Below are positions 50,251-61,437 of a stretch of DNA of 64,000 nt, piece after piece. The stretch's first letter is position 1; each line of letters opens with the position of its first letter. This stretch comes from Hydractinia symbiolongicarpus (lineage: Eukaryota > Cnidaria > Hydrozoa > Anthoathecata > Hydractiniidae): positions 18,325,501 to 18,389,500 of the forward strand of contig NC_079881.1 of assembly GCF_029227915.1 (NCBI RefSeq), read 5' to 3'. The position numbers and the translations under genes are program-made. Below the pieces are notes generated by a model that made no database searches, was not told where the DNA came from, and was given only the letters and a program-made list of their open reading frames with translations.

Positions 50251-53200
50251 GGTTACATACGACTAACAGGACGTCTCATTATCAACCAATTACAAAATAA
50301 ATATTATCTATGTGCAACAGTATATAACATAAACAATAAAGATTGGGCACTGGACAACACATCAATCTTTCATGTCAATAAAGAAAATACACTTGATTTT
50401 AACGACACCAGATGTTTTGCAACACAAGTTATGTGAACTAATAATATAAAAAAGAGAATGCAACATCCCATACTTGACAAATACAACAAGAGGTAGTGAA
50501 ATGTGTTTTGCAATTTAGGGCATGTAATCCTTCAACCTTTACACTCATAATTTGAGGCTGAATCTTGTTAATAGTTCAAAGATAATATGGTGTCACAAGA
50601 AAGATATTTGTTTAAAAAAGGGAATTAACTTGTCAAAAAACTATTAACCAAAACTTTCAGAAAAATTCCCATGTTATCAGAAATAAGTTTGCAGAGTTGA
50701 AAATAATTTATGGCTACACCTGTAATGAAAAAAATGTGCAAAGATTGGACTTCCAATTCGTTGTTAAGAGTTAAGATGTTTAATCTGAAAAAGAGGGCTA
50801 AACAGAACAGTTTGAGTATCATCAAATTTTAAACAATATGGTTGCTACACTGCTAATAAAGCAATTCTCTAAATTATAGATGTACTTTAGAAGGCAAATT
50901 TACTGTCACGTCACCTATCTAAGCGAATCTAAAAACCATAATCCATAAACCAGTTTACCTTTTTTGAAGGATTATTTATCTATATATACCGTGGAAATAA
51001 TAGACAGGGTGTATCCCTCAATATTTGTGAGGCTAGGCAAGTAAAATATGCACATCTATCTATCTATTGGATGCCAATTTGAAAAGACTCGAGAAATAAT
51101 CAAGACATGCGTTATCGTTGAACTCACTCCTTTGTTCTGATAACATATCATGTATTATATGATGGTGAAATCTTTCGCTAGCTAAAATGTGATACTGCTA
51201 ACTATTGCCTAAATAGTCTTCTATACAGGATGTTGTAACACCCTCTTCCGTTAGGTTATTACATAATTTTTGCCAACTACACTATATTTCTTAAATGAAA
51301 TTGCACATGTAAGACATAGATTTTTTTACAAGACTGCGCGAAAAACATTAAAACAACACTAAAATTGCTTTGTTTTTTTATGAGAGGAGAATAACTTGCT
51401 GTATAAATTTCTAAACAAAACAATCTTAACTTGCTATTTTCAAAACAACACATTCTGTATAATTTTGAAACAGCAAAGAATAACTTTAGCTTTATAACTT
51501 TAAAACAGCACAAGAAAAATTCTTGCTGCATAACTGTTAAAAAAGTTCTTGAGTATGCAAGTATTTTTATTTTTCCACCTTGACAGCTATAGTTATTTTG
51601 GTAATTCAAAACAAGAGAACAAATTTATTCATTTTTTGGAGAGAGGCGGATTAATAAAACTTTTACCAGCTGAAAATACTTTCATGCACAAAGACTTGTC
51701 TTCAAAGTTAAGCTGCAAAAGTTATTTCTAAACTTTTGTTAAGAAAAAAAGATCTAAAAAAATGTTCAGAAGGATATATAATATTTTTTTCAAAAGGATA
51801 AAATTTTTTTTGCAAAAGCCTTTTAAACAAAAAACATGCACATGAAACTTTTCTAACAAAAATAGTTTTTTTGTGCAATTTTTATAATCTTTTTGCTTAA
51901 AGGCGCTTAGTCACCCTGTAGGCAACTTTTTTTGAGGTACCTATTTTATAGTAAAAATTGAAAGATATACATGAGAAAACATTATCCTAAAAATTTTATT
52001 GAAAACTGACAACCAGAACATGTTTAAATGTTTCATAGAAATAGCAAACTCACCCCAATTTCTCTAAGCCTACAGAACCGCCATTACATTTCATTGCACG
52101 AATCATGCGATAATAAACGCACAGCAAAATCAATCGCATGGTTGCTGGATTCATTCCATTACAGAAAAAATAAGGAATGAGGAAGAGTATCCGTAGCTGT
52201 GTTTCCATCGTAATGCTTTTATAAATGTATCCACAAAGTTTCGAACACGATAAATCAGATAAATCAATCAAAGTTTCTGTGTTATTCTTTATTATTTAAA
52301 CGTTTTAACTTACTGAAATCAGACTTCTTTGCCGCACTGACCACTTCTTGTTGTTGTTTCTGAAGACAGCTTCGCCTCGCTAGCTGTCTTACTTTTTGAT
52401 TATTTTCCCTTGTTCAAATAGTTAGTCGCTTCCTTATAGAAACAATATCAGAATATCTAAATTTTCAGAATTTCCCCTCTTTCATGCTCTAAATTTAATT
52501 ATCTCCATACTGCTGCAACTATCTTTAACTATCACAATGAGCATTCTCCCCCGTTGGGTATTTGGGCTTATAATATGCAGTAAACCCTGTCAAGCTAATA
52601 AAAAAAGAAAGAGCGTGATAAGCATTAATTATCATAATTTATAACCACAAGGCAATGCTGTGATTTCTTCTTTCTGTTTTGTTTTGTCTGGTCTCCAAAA
52701 ACAATGACAAATAGAATAAAAGAAAATTAAATTTAAGTGGAGAAAGTGATACAGATGTTTTTACGCGCGGCCACTTTTTAAAAATTTGCGAGAATGTGCG
52801 AAATGCAGCACATCCACCCTAAATATTATGAACATAGACTGCATTGGGTACAAATATAGCTGGCACTCCTTCTTCCCTCCCTCCCTCCAATACAAGCAAT
52901 AGTGAGCCTCAAAAGGTTCTTGTTTCCTTTTTTAGAGTCTGATGATTCTGAGAATTTCCCACTTTTTAAGAAAAAAGTAAGTATTTACATTGTGTAATAC
53001 CACCTGTTCCATCTTATTTTGAAGAACATCCACTGAACACCAACAATTAAAAATAAAGTTAGCTAAGGCCACCATCAAAAATATGTTGTTTTCGCGTCCG
53101 GAAGACCCCGCAAAAGTGAGTCGGTCAGGAGGGCGGGCATATTTTTTCCTGGGATTTTCAGATTGGAGCAAGCAAATTCGTTCCCAGAGCAAAGACAGTA

Positions 53201-53592
53201 TAGCGCCACTCGACATCGTTTGTAGACCAATTTTCGCCACCCTGTAAACTGTTAGTAGCCACAGGAGTGCCAAAGGAATTAATTTTTACCAAAATTAATT
53301 TTCGCTAGTTTTTGTCAATTTTGCATAAATTAATTCTGGCGAAAAAAATTTCTTTTTGAAAAATATTTTGCAAAATTTTTCCCGGTCTTTTTTCCGACTT
53401 ACCGACTCAGGTTTTTATTACCAAAAGTGAGTCGTCGAAGGACGCGAACACAACATATTTTTGATGACAACCTAAAATCCTAACTGCCTGAATGTCACCT
53501 GAACTGGTGAAACCCAGAATGGTACAATTTTGCCAGCAGAGGTACAATTTTGCCAGCTATGGTTTTGGACTGGGAAAAAAGTAGTAAAGTAT
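50251..53592. other. 5' flank of the ClC-7 gene, no further gene recognised
   Basis: AT-rich. It must hold the ClC-7 promoter but I cannot assign motifs. A SINE tail lies at 50,988-51,066. A short frame ending in a good donor (52,054, GTGAGT) could be a 5' UTR exon but has no recognisable protein. A TTTCGC/GAAAA-rich stretch at 53,280-53,450 has small internal inverted words. Confidence 0.5.
50988..51066 (+). mobile_element. 5'-truncated SINE tail
   Basis: Matches the last 80 bases of the SINE at 55,075-55,430 almost throughout (ggaaataatagacagggt, atttgtgaggctag, aaaatatgcacatctatcta), including the TCTA tail. Only the 3' end is present, as expected from incomplete reverse transcription. 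Confidence 0.85.
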
Positions 53593-53604
53593 GTAGCTAG
53601 CTAA

Positions 53605-55052
53605 GAGGGTGCCGATAAGCTGCAAACGCCCGCATATATACGGGCGACTTTGGGCGACTTTTCGAATAAAATTGGCGGTTATCCCCCGAAACCGCCCGCA
53701 CTTTCCTGAGCTCGCCCGGAACAATCCCGAAATGCAATTCCTTGTAACAAACCATGCTGACGATAGTTGGGAAGAAGGCGCTAGAAGAGAAAGGAGTTAA
53801 TAAAGTTTATATATAAGTTATTTATAAAGTAAACTTTATCAAAACCATCAAAAACAGTTCTTTTAAGAACATTGCTACCACATAGTAAGTTTATTTTAAT
53901 TTTTATAGTTTTTATGAATCATATTAGTGTCTTAAAAAATAAGAACGACAAAATCTACGACATATTTAAATATATCTTTCAGCAAGCTTTCGCCAACGCC
54001 CAGGTTGGCATGTTCACACTGCTTCTAAATTTTATTTTACAAGTTAGAGATAAAATACTAAACAAGATATAATAGGAAGAATAGAGCTATTATAATAATT
54101 CTAAAGGCATAGATTTTACCGTGTTATTTAAAATGGGACGGTCACGCTCAATTAATAAGCTCTCCATCAGAGTAAGTTTAAAATCTTTAGACTTTTCCGC
54201 GTACTGAGAAGTTGTGAAACGATGCTGGAGAGTTATTACAAAACATTAAATGTTCGAGAACGGCACTGGCCTGGGGACCAGGTTTAACGCGTTTACCTGT
54301 AAGTGCAGAAATACCTAAATGCTCAGACATACGGACTTTAAAATGGCGTTTTGTTTTGCCATAATAAGTGGCGTTGCAGCCACTACACTTAAAACAGTAA
54401 ACGAGTCCGGAGCGTAACGATTCGGGTATTCTGTCCTTAAAGGCAAAGCAGTTACGTAGCCTCCTCTTAAATATAAGTTTAGCATTACAATGTTCCAGTT
54501 TCTGCTTAAACAAACGGTGCAAACGTGTTCTAATTTGTAAGGTAATCTTTCCTAAAAAAGGTAAAACAAGGACTAACTCTTTCTTAGGAGCAAGGGACAC
54601 TTGTTCCTTCGGTTCGTAATTTCTGCTGTTGAAAATTCTGAGACAGAATTCAAAAACCTTTGAAGGGTATCCATTCCTTCCAAGAATTGTCTTCAACTGA
54701 GATATTTCTACATGAAATTTATTAAGATCTGAACACAGATGGTAACAACGATAAAGAAAAGAAAAAATCAAGCCGTGTTTATATTCCATGGGTATGAAAC
54801 TAGAAAAGTATGGGCGTTGGCGAAAGCTTGCTGAAAGATATATTTAAATATGTCGTAGATTTTGTCGTTCTTATTTTTTAATATATTAAAAAACTGCTCT
54901 ACCAATATTAGTGTCTATTTTTTTTTGTTTTTCAGGCATTGTTCGGGCCTATGCTGGTTTTTTCGGACGAATACTTGTTTTTTTTTCAAAACGCCGAACT
55001 CGCCCTAAAACGCCCGCACTTTTTACGGCGTATGCGGCTTATCGGCACCCTC
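53605..55052. mobile_element. Inverted-repeat unit holding a Penelope-like element remnant
   Basis: The ends are inverted copies of GAGGGTGCCGATAAGC (53,605-53,620 and 55,037-55,052), with weaker inverted similarity for about 100 bases further in. A second inverted pair (aagaacgacaaaatctacga ... gctttcgccaacgccca) lies at 53,935-54,004 and 54,808-54,885. Both sides are flanked by gtagctagct (53,593-53,602 and 55,053-55,062), a likely target duplication. Inverted terminal repeats are known for Penelope-like retroelements; alternatively a retroelement fragment was caught inside a DNA transposon. Confidence 0.7.
54090..54830 (-). pseudogene. Penelope-like element: reverse transcriptase end plus GIY-YIG endonuclease, broken
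   Basis: The minus-strand frame 54,789-54,187 starts in the reverse transcriptase thumb (FIPMEYKHGLIFSFLYRC, ICSD-like HLCSDLNKFH, LKTILGRNGYP) and reaches a GIY-YIG endonuclease module (SGLVYCFKCSGCNATYYGKT, then RMSEH and AVLEHLMFC). The first frame stops at 54,187-54,189, but the family's usual C-terminal segment (LMESLLIERDRPILNN) continues in a shifted frame down to about 54,090, so one small indel near 54,195 breaks it. The palm of the reverse transcriptase is missing: the frame runs into the inner inverted repeat at 54,808. It is a dead, 5'-truncated copy. Confidence 0.85.
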
Positions 55053-55074
55053 GTAGCTAGCTTTGTAGCCTAGT

Positions 55075-55430
55075 GGCGCCGTAGATTAGTGGTTATGGCT
55101 CTCGTACTCTGGTGCGGGAGACCGGGGTTCGATTCCTCTTGACGGCGATTCAACATTGGCGAGTGAATGTTACCATAGCCCCGGGTTAACCCAAGCCATG
55201 TGAGGGAAATTGGGAAGATGGCACACTGTGTGGGCCGTTGGATGTTGCCGGGAGTTGTCTAGTAGAGCGCGGGCTTTAATTGGGTCTGCGTAGCTCAAAA
55301 TGAGCATTAAATACTCTAGGACTCTCCATCTACGCCATGGCCCCTCCTGGAAATAATAGACAGGGTATATCCCTCGATATTTGTGAGGCTAGCCATGTAA
55401 AATATGCACATCTATCTATCTATCTATCAG
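55075..55430 (+). mobile_element. tRNA-derived SINE, full-length-looking
   Basis: The head (55,075-55,147) looks like a tRNA: box A gattagtggttatggc, box B ggttcgattcc, and near-complementary ends (cgccgta and gacggcg). The body holds gccatgtgagggaaattggg and the tail ggaaataatagacagggt ... atgcacatctatctatcta. The two halves recur separately at 40,782 and 50,988, which defines it as a family. A true tRNA gene is less likely because of the long conserved body and tail. Confidence 0.85.
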
Positions 55431-57160
55431 CAGCTCTAGCTAGCTAGATAGCTAGAAATTTCTCAAAAACATTTGTGGGGACAGAGTGACAGAAAATAAA
55501 CAATATGAGCTACTTGCCACTTTATTTTTTCGCTGACCTGATTGTGACTTTTGCTTTAAAAAAAGAAGTGAAATTATCACATTAATTCTTTACTGCAGAT
55601 TAAAAAATATGTTGGATTGTTTACACCCCAACTTTCACACCACTTTCCCTTTCCAAGGATCTACCATTTTTAAATCAAAAAGTAAACGAGACTTGCGCAT
55701 AGTTCTGTCCACTTTGCGCAATCAGGGTACTTGACCGTCACCCGTGTGTGACCTCTTCTCCCCTCAGTTTTCCACTTCCTATTTTTGAACATTTCGCGAA
55801 ATCAAATCCACATGTAAATTATTTACTTATTGTACCACTACTAATATTTGATCGGGGGTTAGATTTTAGGTAAATCCTACGAAATTCCAATAAATTTAAG
55901 TTCCCGTTGCATTGGACACAACCTTCTTGTACCAGGACTCCTGCATGCCTCAGGACCAGGTTGATATCATTACTTAAATTTGCAACATTTACTGAAGGTG
56001 GCAAAATAAAAACGATGGGACGTAGACCACGGGAGATTCTTTTATACTTAACTTTTTAATTACATTTTTTAACGATGGTTTTAAGGATGGTTTGCGCATA
56101 CCTATCGTTCTCAGTGCTCTTTCGGCCACCTGAGATTGTCACAGTGACGTGGGCCGACGAGGTTGGGTTTGCCGCCTAATAAGAAAATATCCAAGGGCCA
56201 AAAAGTAAATAGCCATTAAACCTCGTCGCCACGGGAATTATGTCTTTTTACCTGAAATCATTCGGAAAAAAAGGAAGACCCTTAAGCTTAATCTACACTG
56301 GGAACGCAGTTTCCTACGACGTGGCACCTTCTGCATGGTAAATGCTTGTTCACATGCAATTTTAAAATATCCTCTTTTATTTTGGTAAACAATAGGAAAC
56401 AATATGTTATTTCAGATTAACAACAAATGATGCTCCTATCAGCATGCGGCAATGCGATTCGATCCAATTTTTCCGAAACTGAGTAAACTTTGTTCGTTTT
56501 CTCCAAAAAAGCTCGTGAGCTTATAGTGCTAGCCGAGAATACAGTCAAGTAGAAATTAACCTTCGGTATGAGAATATAATTGACATTTTTGACAACAAAA
56601 CATTCCTCAGGTGCCGTTTCACTAAAATCTAATAAAGGCCTGGGAAACAGACATCTATTAATTACTGACAGTAGACATGTTAACATAAGGGATTCTCTTT
56701 CTACTAAAAAATATTCAGCATCATATTCAAGTTTGCAGTGTAAATTAAAATCCTCTCACAATTCACAAGTTTCCCAACCCAGTCGTTTCATAGGCGTGAA
56801 AAAGCCCTGGGAATGAGGTTATCAACAGAAATTTTGATGATGTGCAAGTAATACCTGTCCAGTTATTTTGAAAGGCCCTAACAACCTGTAAACAACGTAC
56901 GTCAATAAAAGTTCTCAACTATTGTTGTGTTTTAGTGTTTTTAAATAACCTGGCAATCCCAACCTCGTTCTCAGGGCATTTTTTAATAAACTTGATAGCT
57001 GCTGCGTTATAACGGCTTTGGGGCAAAGAGACTCTGAGGACAAGGATGCTGACTTTTCAACACAAAATTTTCTGTACTTCCAATTGACTAATTGGTTAGG
57101 AAGTCTTGTTAGTCATTATACCGCCTTTCCTCTATTGACCTCTCGGGCGCTTATTATTGA
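55431..57160. other. Intergenic stretch with MITE fragments
   Basis: No gene recognised on either strand. It contains a single MITE end at 56,801-56,822 and a complete short MITE at 56,961-57,045. Confidence 0.6.
56961..57045. mobile_element. Short MITE, second copy
   Basis: Left end aacctcgttctcagggc (56,961-56,977), right end agactctgaggacaagg (to 57,045), centre gttataacggct shared with the copy at 27,697-27,804. Confidence 0.65.
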
Positions 57161-58143
57161 TTTTCCGCGCAAGAAGGCGTAGGAAATTCTTTAAAACCGT
57201 CGTTTTTTTTCTTTCGGAGCATTTTTTGAGAATAAATCGACCCTGGGATTTCACGTTCCTCTTGAGGAGGATAGTATTGGTGAAACCTTGGAGGAAAGAA
57301 TCCGTATTCTTTCCTCCAAGGTATAACTGACTAACTAACCCTGACCCAATTGGTCAATTGCTACGTCACAGATTTAAATTTCGTACCCAAACTCCCTAAG
57401 TAATGGGAAGTCATCTAAATGACGTTTCAGGCCAAATTGGTATTTGTTTTCGACAAAATTTGGCACAGTTAACAAAAAAATGTATGCTGAACATAATATG
57501 GTGACATTATAATTTTAATTTTTGTCACCTAAATGTCATTTTAGGCTAAAATTGGTCCAAAAATTAAAACTACTTTATTTTCAATAAAATTTGGCACAAT
57601 TAACAAATAAAGTATGCTGAACATGATGGTGACATCAAAATTTTGGTTTTTTTGCCACCTTAAATGTCATTTAGGCCAAAATTAGTCCAAAAATTAAAAC
57701 TACTTTATTTTTAACAAAAATTGGCAAAGTTAACAAAAAAAGTATGCTGAACATAATGGTGACATCAAAATTTTGATTTTTGTCACCTAAATGCCATTTT
57801 AGGCCAAAATTGATCCAAAAATTAAAACCACTTCATTTTCGGCCAAATTTAGCACAGTTAACAAATAAAGTATGCTAAAAATGATTATGATACAAAAGTT
57901 TGATTTTTTGTCACCTAAATGTCATTTCAGGCCAAAATTTGTACCAAAATTAAAACCACTTTATTTTCGACAAAAATTGGTACAGTTAATAAAAAAAGTA
58001 TGCTGAACATGATGGTGACATCATCAAAATCTTTTATCAACTAATTGCCGTTTAAGACCATAAACGTTTCAATCGCAAGACTTTCAACCATGAATGATAG
58101 GCTGTATTTTTTGTTAGCAATTTCTTTTAAAATGTGAGTTTAT
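57161..58143. repeat. Dispersed block with five ~120-bp units, inverted copy of 36,019-36,507
   Basis: Read on the minus strand it follows the same order as 36,019-36,507: aaactcacattttaaaagaa, the words cctatcattcatggttgaaa, then tandem units (gtatgctgaacat, ggtgacatcaaaattttgat, ccaaaattggtccaaaaatt), then gggtcgattttttctcaaaa-type and accgtcgtttt words. This copy has about five tandem units against two in the other, plus an extra hairpin insert. No coding. Confidence 0.88.
57285..57322. repeat. Perfect 17-bp hairpin inside the dispersed block
   Basis: ACCTTGGAGGAAAGAAT, loop CCGT, then the exact complement. It sits in a roughly 100-base segment (about 57,257-57,355) absent from the related block at 36,019-36,507. 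Confidence 0.95.
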
Positions 58144-58734
58144 TACGTTTCATTTTGTTTGCGTTTGCTGTAAGATACAATGTCACTTGTGTGCTAGCTT
58201 TATGCAACAAACCTCTTCGAATGTTTGGCATGATAACACAACAAATTAGCAGGTTGTCATCAAATGTTTTGGTAGCGTGCGGAAATTCTTAGAGCCCCCA
58301 GGGCTTCTTGTTTTTTTTTCAAAATGTACAGGGCGGTATTATTAAAGAGGAAAGGATGCATCATTTAATTATTACTAAGAGTATGAAATATAAATAAAAA
58401 CAATAAAAGTATAAAAATAGGAACTAATTTATATATTATCAATATTTAATATAATTATACAAAATGTGAATATTAACTGGCGTAAAAATAAATTTTGTGC
58501 TAAAAATTGTTTTTAGAAAAACTACATCTACTTCAGCATGATTTCCACTCAAAAAATAAAACAAACCGGGACATGAATAATACTTCCTTTTTATTGGCTA
58601 TTCTGCTTATTATTCTTTTGTATTCTGTATTTTGATTCCAGACCTGTTCTGTCATTGAGTGGAAATTTAGCTTTACAAAACAACCTAGTGAGGAAGTACA
58701 GAACACGTAAAAACAGAAAACACTTTTTAAAAAA

Positions 58735-59020
58735 ATGATGATGTGATGGCGATGGCGATTACGATGTGGTGATGGTAGTGGTAGTGGTGGTTGTGATGGT
58801 GGTAGCGTTGGAGAGGGAGATGGAAGTTGTGGTGGTGGTGATTGTAGTGGGGGTGATGTGGTGGTGGTAGTAGTGATGGTGGTTGTGATGGTTGTAATAC
58901 AGTGATGGTTGTAATACAATGATGGTTGTGATGCGGTGATGATTGTGATGTGGTGATTGTGGTGGTGGTGATTGTGGTGCTAGAGGTTGTGGTAATGATG
59001 GTGATGGTGGTGGCAATGCC
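58735..59020. repeat. Imperfect (TGGTGA/TGGTGG)n minisatellite
   Basis: About 285 bases almost without C on the plus strand, made of GTGATGG, GTGGTGG and GTTGTGA words. It gives long low-complexity frames on the minus strand. Confidence 0.95.
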
Positions 59021-59190
59021 GATAAAACAAAAAAATAAAAAAATCTGATGTTGACTATCTAAGGATTGTTACACAAACTGGTGGTGGCAATACCGATAAA
59101 ACAAAAATAAAATAAAAAAAATCTGATGTTGACTAAGGATTCTTACACAAACTGGTGGTGACAATGCCGATAAAAAAAAAAAAAATAAAG
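59015..59190. repeat. ~75-bp tandem repeat
   Basis: About 2.3 copies of a unit with gccgataaaacaaa, aaatctgatgttgact, aaggatt.ttacacaaact and ggtggtgg. Confidence 0.9.
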
Positions 59191-59225
59191 AAATCACACA
59201 TGGTGTGTTTGTTCGGTGCCGGTCA

Positions 59226-59231
59226 TTTATT
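59226..59231 (-). terminator. Poly(A) signal of the ABCA gene
   Basis: AATAAA on the minus strand about 40 bases past the TAG stop (59,270-59,272), a good distance for a short 3' UTR. Confidence 0.55.
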
Positions 59232-59269
59232 CGTAAAACACCCTCAAAACAATTTGAACCTCTTTAAAA

Positions 59270-61437
59270 CTATTCTTCGACAACTCTTTGCGCTCTCGTA
59301 AAATTCATGAAGACTTGCTCTAAAGTTGTCTGGCTAACAGAGTAATCCTCAATGTTGAACTCCTTTTTCGCTTGCTCCATTATACCAAACAAATTCGCCC
59401 ATGTCTTGTTTTCTGCGATCAATTGATAATGTAAATAACCTTGGTGCTCATCTTTTAAGGTCGAACCAGGAAATGTGGTTGCTATGTAGTCTTTTAAAGG
59501 TTGTGTATCCGGCTGCAAGCCAGCTAAGATAAAAAAAAATAATACGTAGATGCTTCGCTGAAAAATTCAACAAAAACCATAAAAATTACAGCAACAAAAG
59601 CAACGACGTCGGCAAACTGCAACAACGATACGACGACGCGAATACTTACCGACTCTGCATATCAATGTATAGCCTTCACCGAACTTGGTCCTCAAATGCT
59701 GTGGACTTCCAAGACATTTAAATTGACCGTTCACCATGATTGCAATCCTGGTACACAAAGCCTCGCATTCCTCCATACTGCAAGGAGAAGTTTAAAAGCA
59801 GGTGTTTAACAAGAAGATTGTTCTTTCGTGACATACAAGAAAATCAAGAGAAGCAAAAGTGCATATAAAAACCATTCACGTTTAAAGATAATTCTTGCAT
59901 CCCTACCTGTGCGAGGTTATAACAATGGATTTTCCACTCGCTATAACTCTTGACAAAGCATCCCACAACATTCTTCTCGCAACAGGGTCCATTCCAGCTG
60001 AAGGTTCGTCCAAAAAGATTAAAGAAGGATCTCCAATTAAAGCGATGGCTGTGCTCAATTTTCGTTTGTTGCCTCCACTATAAATAAAGATTTTGCCAGC
60101 TACAACATATAAAGCCCCAGGTTGGTACACTGGTATTTTTTTTAATTACGGTATTGCGCTATTAGTCCCAGAGGTAACACTTTGTACTCTCAGCTAAAAT
60201 ACCCCCAGAACAAAAACGAGATTTGGTCAATTAGAGGAGTCGACAGGGACAAAATTTAAATTTGAGAACATTTACAAAGTTCACAGTGAAAATAGCTTTT
60301 AAAGTAAAGACATCCGATTACATAACCAGCCTGACCTTTTATCTAGCGCTCCTTTTGTTTGGCTAACTTTTTGTAATCATTGCACATGACAATGTACATA
60401 CTATTCCTCAGTTAACAGCCTTGATTGAAAGGGGTCAATCATGCGAGGAAGTTAGAAAACGCAACAAGGGTATAATAATTAATCCCTATCTGACCTACGC
60501 ATCAACAAGAGTAGAGGTGTTTCCCTAATAAACGATATTTTCAGAGTATTTAGACCAATATTCCTACGTATAAAGGACTTGGTATATTGTGACATTCGTG
60601 TCATAACCGCATGTACTGCAAAGTATATAACCAAACTACAAAATCACATGCCATTGTAATTTCTGGTCACGTGACACCACACCGCATAAACACATACCTG
60701 TAAGTCTTGGTAACCTTGTCAATGTATTTATCCACGGTGAGGGCTTTCGCAAGATTTTCAACAATCCTTGGGATACTTTTCTCAGGAATACCACGCAATC
60801 TGGAGTACATTGTCAGTAATTCACGTCCCGTTAGTAAGTCAACAAGGGCGTCAAACTGTGGACAGTAACCCATTCTTTGGCGAATCTAAAATCAGGAAGA
60901 AACTAGAACAATCAAATGTATATTCGAAACTCATATATACGCCCTTTTCTGGCAGTCATTTAACCGCAAGCCATTATCGATTTAAAGAAGGATGTAAAGG
61001 CGACAATCCACTTCAAAAGCACGACGTAGAGCTGAGCGGTCGTGCGTCCTAGTAAGAGTTTCCACTGAAAACAGAAGTGCGGGCACAAACTCAAAATGGT
61101 GGGGATTTGAGTAAACTCATTGGACAATCATGAACTACACTGCAGGCGCTTTCAGCTCTCGTGAAAATTTTAAAATGATTTTGACTTTTAAAACAAGCAG
61201 CGTAGGCAAAAGTGTTTCAAACGGACGGATGGACGAACGAACGAAAACTTCTAACCTTTCCAGTATCTATAGACACATCGAAGGAATCGATATACGCTGA
61301 CCCTGCTGTGATGCTCTCATCCCCGGTCAGCATTTTAAACGTTGTTGTTTTACCGGCGCCATTTTGACCGAGCAGGCCGAAACATTCCCCGTGCGCAACA
61401 CCAAGTGAAATACGGTCAACTGCTAAAAAGTTTCCAC
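59270..61437 (-). other. Second nucleotide-binding domain of the ABCA protein
   Basis: Five exons covering the ATPase that powers transport. Every catalytic motif is intact, so this half should hydrolyse ATP. The junctions split codons at conserved places: G|GT before GNFLAVD, AG|T before GGNKRKL, and AG|T before MEECEAL. Confidence 0.93.

Larger units (their letters stand above)
58144..59269. other. 3' flank of the ABCA gene, low complexity
   Basis: AT-rich to 58,735, then a (G/T)-rich imperfect repeat and a 75-base tandem repeat. No gene: the long minus-strand frames rich in Thr, His, Pro and Ser are translations of the low-complexity DNA. Confidence 0.8.

Noticed and set aside
52054-52271. 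Minus-strand frame ending in a good GTGAGT donor upstream of ClC-7
   Set aside because: No recognisable protein and no partner exon. It might be a 5' UTR exon of ClC-7, but I cannot support that from sequence.
55075-55147. A functional tRNA gene
   Set aside because: Box A and box B are present, but the sequence continues into a body and tail repeated elsewhere, so it is the head of a SINE.
58533-59016. Thr/His/Pro/Ser-rich minus-strand frames
   Set aside because: Low-complexity translation of the G/T-rich minisatellite.
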